18,690 nt of DNA, from the NCBI GenBank assembly GCA_038886595.1, contig JAWALV010000007.1, forward strand, positions 1 through 18,690. Reading direction: 5' to 3'. The DNA is from CAKZRD01 sp038886595 (GTDB lineage Archaea > Nanobdellota > Nanobdellia > Pacearchaeales > GW2011-AR1). Under the pieces are notes generated by a model. The model saw only the letters and a list, made by a program, of their open reading frames with translations, had not been told where the DNA came from and did not search any database. A program made the translations under genes and the position numbers. This document shows, piece by piece, positions 14,835-18,690 of the stretch (position 1 is its first letter; each line of letters starts with the position of its first letter).

Positions 14835-15455
14835 ATGAGAAAACAAAGGAAAAAGGAAAAAAAGGACTTTTCTGAAAAAAACAAATTTTATATTTTTGTC
14901 GGCGTTGCTTTTTTGATCATTTTATTACTGATTGTTGCTCTTCTTCCAAAAAAAGAAAAAATAAACTCTTTTGAAGAATGTGTAAGGGTAGGAAATATAA
15001 TTGAAGATTCTATTCCTAAAAAGTGTTATTCTAGAGATGGAAAGGTTTTTGTGGAAGATTTAGGCAAGGAAATATCTTTTGAAAAAATTCAGCTTTTTTT
15101 AGTTAATCCTATTGTTTTAGAAAGATCAGGAGATATTCTTAATGACATTTACTCATTTAGGGAGTTTTTTGGGAACCAAACTTTTGATTTTGATAAAAGT
15201 TCTTTAGTTGTTGTTTTTGCTGGAGAAAAGCCGACAGGCGGGTATTCTATTGAAATTAAAAAAATAATAGAAAAAAAAGATAGACTGGTTATTTATGCCG
15301 AGGAGAAAAAGCCTGGAGCAGGTTGCTTTCTAACCCAAGCAATTTCTTATCCTTTTGATGTAGCCAGAATAGAAAAGACTTCTTTTTCAAAAGTTGAACT
15401 TGTTGTTAATGAAAATGTTTATAGTTGTGGAGAGAAAAAAAATCTGTTGAAGTAG
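14835..15455 (+). CDS. Membrane-anchored PrcB-like protein (206 aa)
   Basis: A very basic cytosolic head (residues 1-16) is followed by one transmembrane helix (about 17-38) and an exported part with two modules. The first (about 43-75) is the small SFEECV...GN...PKKCYSRDGKVFVED motif found at the start of many secreted bacterial and archaeal proteins. The second (about 110-190) matches the PrcB C-terminal domain: VVVFAGEKPTGGYSIEI, then KPGAGCFLTQAISYPFDVARIEK. PrcB was described as a partner of the PrtP protease in Treponema. In other organisms the domain occurs in stand-alone envelope proteins of unknown role. No protease gene is adjacent here, so a role in binding or protecting envelope proteins is only a guess. 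Confidence 0.82.
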   Translation: MRKQRKKEKKDFSEKNKFYIFVGVAFLIILLLIVALLPKKEKINSFEECVRVGNIIEDSIPKKCYSRDGKVFVEDLGKEISFEKIQLFLVNPIVLERSGDILNDIYSFREFFGNQTFDFDKSSLVVVFAGEKPTGGYSIEIKKIIEKKDRLVIYAEEKKPGAGCFLTQAISYPFDVARIEKTSFSKVELVVNENVYSCGEKKNLLK

Positions 15456-15470
15456 AATTTTAAAAAATAA

Positions 15471-15487
15471 AGCCCTCGAAGAGGGCT
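15471..15487 (-). terminator. GC-rich hairpin followed by T-tract, end of minus-strand operon
   Basis: AGCCCTC-GAA-GAGGGCT is a perfect 7-bp stem with a 3-nt loop. Read on the minus strand it is followed directly by TTATTTTTT, the layout of an intrinsic terminator, 10 bases after the stop of the 100-aa gene. On the plus strand it lies 16 bases after the PrcB-like gene but is followed by an A-rich run, so it probably serves the minus strand mainly. Confidence 0.7.
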
Positions 15488-15496
15488 AAAATAAAA

Positions 15497-15799
15497 TTAT
15501 TTTGATTCTTTGTCTTTTTCTTCTGTTTTTTTTAGCTCTTCTAGGATTTTTTTGGCTTCTTCTTTTGGAAAAGAGGGTCTAGAACTATTCTCTATAATTC
15601 CTGGCCACGCAATTCCATCTAAAGGACCCAAACATTTATAGAGTGTTCTGTCAATTATATCTTCAGCGTTAAGGTACCATCTATAAAGATCTCCTGCAAG
15701 TTTTCTTATTTTACTGTCTACTCTTTCGTTTACATAGGCCTCATAAATTGTTATCAGTTTCTTCCTTAAATCCTCCTCATCTATCTTTTTTGCAATCAT
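15497..15799 (-). CDS. Small helical protein of unknown function (100 aa)
   Basis: Residues 1-60 look helical and charged, with R/K-rich phrases (DSKIRKLAGDLYRWYLNAEDIIDRTLYK). A short unusual middle (CLGPLDGIAWPGIIENSSRPSF) follows, then an acidic/basic coiled tail (EEAKKILEELKKTEEKDKESK). There is no signal peptide or membrane helix, so it is presumably cytosolic. I recognise no family. It begins 4 bases after the stop of the 106-aa gene and is the last gene of a three-gene operon led by the peptidase-nucleotidyltransferase fusion, ending at the hairpin terminator. It may be a partner, substrate or inhibitor of that fusion, which is inference. Confidence 0.65.
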   Translation of the reverse strand: MIAKKIDEEDLRKKLITIYEAYVNERVDSKIRKLAGDLYRWYLNAEDIIDRTLYKCLGPLDGIAWPGIIENSSRPSFPKEEAKKILEELKKTEEKDKESK

Positions 15800-15803
15800 C
15801 TTA

Positions 15804-16124
15804 TTAATAGTCTTTTCCTTTATCCAATCTTTTTATTCCAAGATTTTGTGCATATAGTTCGAATATAGAAGTTTCATATCCATTAAATCTTCTTATAACT
15901 TCATCGCTTCCATATCTTTTTAATGTTCCTTCGTAAATAGAGTTTCCGTCGCTACTACCATGTACATGAAACTGAAAACCACTATCTCTGAAATCATAGA
16001 TTCGTATCGGCCCAGTATACAACACACTCGCACTCAAATAATCCAAGTCGACAACCCTGTAAACTCTTTCTCTCTCTTGAACTCTTGGAACTTCATAAAG
16101 AACTTGTTCTAGTTTTTGTCTCAT
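15804..16124 (-). CDS. Small beta-rich protein of unknown function (106 aa)
   Basis: The sequence alternates hydrophobic and polar residues in a beta-strand pattern (VYRVVDLDYLSASVLYTGPIRIYDF, FQFHVHGSSDGNSIYEGTLKRY) and ends in a helix (ETSIFELYAQNLGIKRL). HVHGSSDGN (residues 53-61) is a possible binding loop, but one motif is not enough to assign a fold. There is no cysteine, signal peptide or membrane helix. No family is recognised. It sits between the fusion gene, whose stop is 23 bases upstream behind a 9-bp hairpin, and the 100-aa gene 4 bases downstream. Base composition around 15980-16120 is more GC-rich than the surrounding DNA. Confidence 0.62.
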   Translation of the reverse strand: MRQKLEQVLYEVPRVQERERVYRVVDLDYLSASVLYTGPIRIYDFRDSGFQFHVHGSSDGNSIYEGTLKRYGSDEVIRRFNGYETSIFELYAQNLGIKRLDKGKDY

Positions 16125-16132
16125 TTTATTCT

Positions 16133-16156
16133 TTTAAGTAGTTTTGACTACTTAAA
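16133..16156. repeat. 9-bp inverted repeat over the stop codon of the fusion gene
   Basis: TTTAAGTAG and CTACTTAAA flank a 6-nt loop (TTTTGA) and span the TAG stop of the 387-aa gene. The transcript could fold into a hairpin between the first and second genes of the minus-strand operon. That could reduce read-through or mark a processing site; there is no T-tract strong enough for a full terminator. Confidence 0.5.
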
Positions 16157-17311
16157 TTTTCCTCCTTTCAGATGCAGTGGTTTATCGCCCTCTGCTGGCG
16201 CTTGCTTTTGCAAGTATGATAAAAGTTCATTTTTTGTGAATAATCTTTTGCCCTCTTTTAAGGCAAGATAATTTGCAAAATAAGTTTTAGAATAATTTAT
16301 TCCTATTTTTCTTTCCTTTGAATTTTCTGGAAAATATAGAGAAAATAATAATTGTTCTTTTGATTTTATTAAATTATAGAAAACTGCTTCTTTAGTAATT
16401 GCTTGGTTTTTTAGTTTTTCTCTATAATCTTTTATTTCCAAATTATTCCTTGAGATAACAACTTCTCCAGAAAATAAAGGATCTGTTATAGCAACATCAA
16501 ACATAGAAACGCTATACTCAAAGTGAAGAGGGTTGTATATAGTAACGTCTATCCATTCATTTGAAATTCTAGGTAATTCTTCTCCTACTATAAAAACATC
16601 TATATCTGAGAATTCTTTTTTAGAACCATAAAGCAAAGCAAATCTTACATTTTGTAGTTTATCCTTATAAATATCTTCTAACAACCTCTTAACTCTCTCC
16701 GCAGTAGTTCTTCGAGCCATCCCCTGAACATAAAAAGTTGCTAAATCTCCATAACTTTTTGAAAAATTAATTAGAGATTCAAGAGTTTCTCTGTCTTTTT
16801 TTGACATAGAATCGTACTTTCTTTCAAAATTTTTAAGAAAACCAAATTTATCACTTAAGAAATATTCTGTCCATACAGCAAACAATTCGTATCTTCCTAA
16901 ATTCTCTTGCTTAAATTTTTCTAACTCTTGAAATGTTTGACTTTGTTTTCTAAATCTTTGTAAATCTTCTAAACTAAATATTGAATTAGAAAATTTTTGT
17001 CTTTCTTCTTCTAATAATATTTTTTCTAAATTAATTAACTTCCTTCCTGTTAAATTTTGTTCGCAGTAAAGTCCATGTCCAAAATATTCATGAAATAAAC
17101 TTAATGGATTTTCATCCCTTATAATTGCTGTTTGATTCCTTGGAAGATAAATTCCAAATGAATTCGGATTTAATCCTCTTCGCGTTGCAAAATCATTCCA
17201 TTGAGTTTCTGGGATTTGTTGTAAAGAAGTTTTTTCTGGAAAGTAGCCTAGAATATCTAAATAAAAATGATCAGTTTCTTTTTTTATCTCTTTAATTAAA
17301 GAGATCTTCAT
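16148..17311 (-). CDS. Metallopeptidase-like domain fused to MNT nucleotidyltransferase (387 aa)
   Basis: Residues 1-200 form a putative zinc-peptidase domain. LFHEYFGHGLYCEQ carries an HExxGH motif (H74, E75, H79), the six-residue spacing known from dipeptidyl peptidase III rather than the usual HExxH. RYELFAVWTEYF supplies candidate third ligands E142 or E149. Residues 222-265 are an MNT-type nucleotidyltransferase core: FALLYGS (G229-S230), SDIDVFIVG (D236, D238) and D255 in EWIDVTIY. The C-terminal ~100 residues are helical (YREKLKNQAITKEAVFYNL..., YFANYLALKEGKRLF), with no HEPN R-x4-6-H signature. No signal peptide is seen, so it is probably cytosolic. It leads a three-gene operon with two unknown proteins. 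I know of no described protein with this pair of domains. The nucleotidyltransferase call is firm; the peptidase call is probable. Confidence 0.78.
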   Translation of the reverse strand: MKISLIKEIKKETDHFYLDILGYFPEKTSLQQIPETQWNDFATRRGLNPNSFGIYLPRNQTAIIRDENPLSLFHEYFGHGLYCEQNLTGRKLINLEKILLEEERQKFSNSIFSLEDLQRFRKQSQTFQELEKFKQENLGRYELFAVWTEYFLSDKFGFLKNFERKYDSMSKKDRETLESLINFSKSYGDLATFYVQGMARRTTAERVKRLLEDIYKDKLQNVRFALLYGSKKEFSDIDVFIVGEELPRISNEWIDVTIYNPLHFEYSVSMFDVAITDPLFSGEVVISRNNLEIKDYREKLKNQAITKEAVFYNLIKSKEQLLFSLYFPENSKERKIGINYSKTYFANYLALKEGKRLFTKNELLSYLQKQAPAEGDKPLHLKGGKFK

Positions 17312-17331
17312 AAAAATTTTTCACAGAAACT

Positions 17332-17340
17332 CTTTATTAA
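17332..17340 (-). promoter_or_regulatory. TATA-like box for the fusion-gene operon
   Basis: On the minus strand TTAATAAAG lies 21-29 nt before the ATG at 17311, the same spacing as for the other unit-leading genes in the window. Confidence 0.45.
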
Positions 17341-17355
17341 TCATCGTCCCAAAAA

Positions 17356-17377
17356 TGAGACATTCTCAAAAGTGAGA
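17356..17377. promoter_or_regulatory. Alternating TGAGA/TCTCA operator-like site
   Basis: TGAGA-CAT-TCTCA-AAAG-TGAGA gives three half-sites in alternating orientation, so two overlapping inverted repeats. It lies 45-66 nt upstream of the ATG of the fusion gene, just beyond its TATA-like box, a natural place for an activator or repressor. A near-match to the CTGAAAC heptamer, in reverse (GTTTCAA), follows at 17380. Confidence 0.4.
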
Positions 17378-17425
17378 CTGTTTCAAGAAATATCATTATA
17401 TCAGTTTTCCAGCAATGATTAAATT

Positions 17426-17488
17426 TTAACCAAATTCTTCTGGAAGACCAAAACAAGCATCACAAAATTCCTTTAAATTTTTTCTCAT
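17426..17488 (-). CDS. Possible micro-ORF (20 aa), uncertain
   Basis: MRKNLKEFCDACFGLPEEFG, with an extra ATG directly before it at 17491, carries one CxxC. A TATA-like TTTTATATAAAA lies about 22-33 nt upstream on the minus strand. It may be a short peptide, a remnant of a zinc-ribbon gene, or chance. Confidence 0.15.
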   Translation of the reverse strand: MRKNLKEFCDACFGLPEEFG

Positions 17489-17656
17489 CATTATTTCAAT
17501 ATATACGGTCTTTTATATAAAAAATATCCTCAAAGTTTACGATTTTTTTATATCTTCTACGTTTTTTTTTGTAAATCTTTAACTAAGATTTTAGCTCGTT
17601 TTCTATACTTTTCTTTTAAATAGTCACTATCCACTGTTTTCAAATTTTATATAACC

Positions 17657-18262
17657 CTAAAATTCTCTTTCACCATTTAAATCTGATGGAATTTCAAAAA
17701 ATTCGAAAAAAATCTTTTCATCTATGACGCCCTTAAAATAATTTTCTGTTTCTTTTTTATAACTTATCAAATTCTTTTTTTCAATTAATTCGAATGGAAA
17801 TTTGTAATCTCTAGGAAGCACCAAAGAAGCATTATTATTCACCAAATTATTAAGGAGAAGTAACAAGAAAGGCTTTTCATTTTTTGCATTTATATTAACG
17901 AATTTAAATTCTTCCAAGTTTATTTTCTTTAGGAAAATTTTTTCTATTTTTTTGATATTCTTTTTTATTCTTTCATCATTAATATAAAGAAAAGTCGGAG
18001 GTAAGGCAAAATATTTAAAATTTTCATCATCAATCCATTTTATTTTAATTAAGGCGCCTCTGTCAAACAACTTTCTCATTACTCTGTATCTTCTACTCCT
18101 ACTGAACTCTTTTTCTAGTAATTCATAATTTTCTGTTAAAAGAAAAAAATAAAGTTTTATTTCGTCCTTTTCAAAGTTTTCTTTTAAAAAATAAAACAAA
18201 ATCTTTTCAATTATGTCTCTTCTTATTCTTTCCCATTTACTCTGTAAAAACTTTTCATTCAT
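17657..18262 (-). CDS. Winged-helix-like DNA-binding protein, putative regulator (201 aa)
   Basis: Residues 1-105 are helical and basic. RSRRYRVMRKLFDRGALIKIKW followed by KYFALPPTFLY reads as a recognition helix and wing leading into the LPP phrase seen in TrmB-like archaeal regulators. The second half (about 110-201) is a mixed domain with long Lys/Glu helices and no cysteine, and may bind an effector. I cannot assign a named family. The ATG at 18262 is used; a TTG six bases upstream would add Met-Arg. That ATG lies within the last codons of the zinc-ribbon gene, a short out-of-frame overlap that suggests translational coupling. The pair may regulate the neighbouring accessory operon, which is inference. 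Confidence 0.6.
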   Translation of the reverse strand: MNEKFLQSKWERIRRDIIEKILFYFLKENFEKDEIKLYFFLLTENYELLEKEFSRSRRYRVMRKLFDRGALIKIKWIDDENFKYFALPPTFLYINDERIKKNIKKIEKIFLKKINLEEFKFVNINAKNEKPFLLLLLNNLVNNNASLVLPRDYKFPFELIEKKNLISYKKETENYFKGVIDEKIFFEFFEIPSDLNGEREF

Positions 18263-18386
18263 CCTCAACTTTTTTTGTTACCCAATTTATTATCTGATCA
18301 CATTCTGGACAAAAATATTTTTTATTGGGAATATCTGCTTTCATGAAAACTTCTTTTCCTCTTTTTAAGCATTTTTCACATTTCAT
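18255..18386 (-). CDS. Tiny zinc-ribbon protein (43 aa)
   Basis: Translation of 18386-18255 gives a 43-residue protein with two CxxC knuckles, MKCEKC at residues 1-6 and FCPECD at 25-30, separated by 19 residues. This is a classic single zinc ribbon. A W-V-T-KK basic tail ends in EDE. Such ribbons bind nucleic acid or a protein partner. The ATG has a TATA-like box at 19-29 nt upstream. The end overlaps the start of the winged-helix-like gene by 8 nt, so the two polypeptides are probably made together and may form one DNA-binding unit. It is too short for many gene finders, but the cysteine spacing makes it credible. Confidence 0.7.
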   Translation of the reverse strand: MKCEKCLKRGKEVFMKADIPNKKYFCPECDQIINWVTKKVEDE

Positions 18387-18404
18387 AAAAATCAATAAGA
18401 ATAA

Positions 18405-18415
18405 CTTTTTTATAT
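18405..18415 (-). promoter_or_regulatory. TATA-like box for the zinc-ribbon gene
   Basis: On the minus strand TATATAAAAAA lies 19-29 nt before the ATG at 18386, on the left side of the divergent region holding the CTGAAAC heptamers. Confidence 0.5.
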
Positions 18416-18441
18416 ATTCTTTTTACAATAATTTACTGAAT

Positions 18442-18543
18442 GTTTCAGTTTTTTGCTGAAACTGATTAAGAACAACTAGAAATAAGCAAATTTTATTGCT
18501 GAAACAGAGCTGAAACAAATGATAAATTAACAGGTACTGAAAC
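18442..18543. repeat. Array of five CTGAAAC heptamers, probable operators
   Basis: CTGAAAC occurs forward at 18456, 18499, 18510 and 18537 and reversed (GTTTCAG) at 18442. The first two form a perfect 7-bp inverted repeat with a 7-nt spacer; the copies at 18499 and 18510 are 11 bp apart, one helical turn. Two copies extend to TTGCTGAAAC. The last ends 7 bases before the TATA-like box of the gene at 18580. The copies are too short and irregular for CRISPR. Confidence 0.7.
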
Positions 18544-18550
18544 AGAAATT

Positions 18551-18560
18551 TATTTAAATA
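18551..18560 (+). promoter_or_regulatory. TATA-like box for the winged-helix gene at 18580
   Basis: TATTTAAATA lies 20-29 nt before the ATG at 18580, followed by the T/C-rich CTTTTCTTTACTTTTT stretch seen at other leaderless starts here. Confidence 0.6.
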
Positions 18561-18579
18561 TTACTTTTCTTTACTTTTT

Positions 18580-18690
18580 ATGGATACTACAAAAGAAAAA
18601 ATTTTGGAACTTTTTCAAAAAAAAGGTTGCGAGCTCTCAACTAGCGAAATAGCAAATCATGTTTATCCTGTTTTTAATGCGCTTAAATCA
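18580..18690 (+). CDS. Winged-helix DNA-binding protein, N-terminal part (partial)
   Basis: The visible 37 residues (MDTTKEKILELFQKKGCELS, then TSEIANHVYPVFNALKS) form the first helices of a winged-helix / HTH domain: an ILELF helix, then the turn and a TSEIANHV helix. The gene continues beyond the window, so its family and full length are unknown. It is preceded by a clear TATA-like box and the five-copy CTGAAAC array, which suggests autoregulation and possible control of the divergent zinc-ribbon/winged-helix pair. Confidence 0.7.
   Translation, partial: MDTTKEKILELFQKKGCELSTSEIANHVYPVFNALKS

Larger units (their letters stand above)
17312..17656. other. 345-bp gene-poor stretch
   Basis: No convincing gene is present. 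The stretch holds the TATA-like box and alternating TGAGA/TCTCA site upstream of the fusion-gene operon, a possible 20-residue micro-ORF (17426-17488), and otherwise low-complexity AT-rich DNA with T-tracts (for example 17540-17575) that may end or lead transcripts of the minus strand. In this tightly packed window such a long gap suggests either regulatory DNA or a decayed gene. Confidence 0.6.

Noticed and set aside
15951..15974. HEPN R-x6-H signature in the 106-aa protein (RDSGFQFH)
   Set aside because: The surroundings are beta-strand-like and the protein lacks the long helices of HEPN toxins, so the match is probably chance.
18442..18543. CRISPR array
   Set aside because: The repeat unit is only 7-10 bp, spacing is irregular, one copy is inverted, and there are no cas genes.
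1..18690. tRNA, rRNA or insertion sequence
   Set aside because: I saw no cloverleaf with a TTCGA-type arm, no rRNA-like tract and no transposase or terminal inverted repeats on either strand. A covariance-model scan was not possible here.

Overview
This AT-rich window (roughly 30% GC by eye) reads as a DPANN archaeon, most likely from the Woesearchaeota/Pacearchaeota group. The signs are archaeal information and DNA-repair genes (an Ogg2-type glycosylase and a THUMP/Trm11-like RNA methyltransferase), several small pilin-like surface proteins of a kind I recall from those lineages, very tight gene packing, and archaeal promoters. At least eleven unit-leading genes have an AT-rich TATA-like box starting 28-30 nt before the ATG, which implies leaderless mRNAs. 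Some operon-internal genes instead carry Shine-Dalgarno sites. Lineage is an inference; there is no rRNA in the window.

Region 1 (5-8306, + strand) encodes envelope and surface proteins. Five genes (5-6273) are chained by stop/start overlaps: a pilin-like anchored protein, a very cysteine-rich secreted protein, two small MNT-type nucleotidyltransferases, and an 846-residue anchored protein with a Hint (intein-like) domain and Ig-like repeats. Three more single-pass pilin-like proteins follow (6317-8306). Together they look like parts of one cell-surface assembly. The two cytosolic nucleotidyltransferases in the middle are unexplained.

Region 2 (8303-15455) is metabolism and housekeeping: a small membrane protein and a phosphoglycerate-mutase-like phosphatase that diverge from a perfectly symmetric palindromic promoter, a DoxX/flavodoxin-fold oxidoreductase pair, an RNA methyltransferase, a single-domain response regulator, phosphoenolpyruvate synthase, an Ogg2 DNA glycosylase, and a membrane-anchored PrcB-like protein.

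Region 3 (15471-18690) is accessory in character. A minus-strand operon ending in a GC hairpin terminator encodes two small unknown proteins and a 387-residue fusion of an HExxGH metallopeptidase-like domain with an MNT-type nucleotidyltransferase. Upstream lie a 345-bp gene-poor stretch with an alternating TGAGA/TCTCA site, a winged-helix-like protein translationally coupled to a 43-residue zinc ribbon, and a divergent intergenic region holding five CTGAAAC heptamers next to the TATA box of a second winged-helix gene that runs off the window.

The best candidates for something undescribed are the peptidase-nucleotidyltransferase operon, the Hint-bearing surface operon with its embedded nucleotidyltransferases, and the CTGAAAC operator array.
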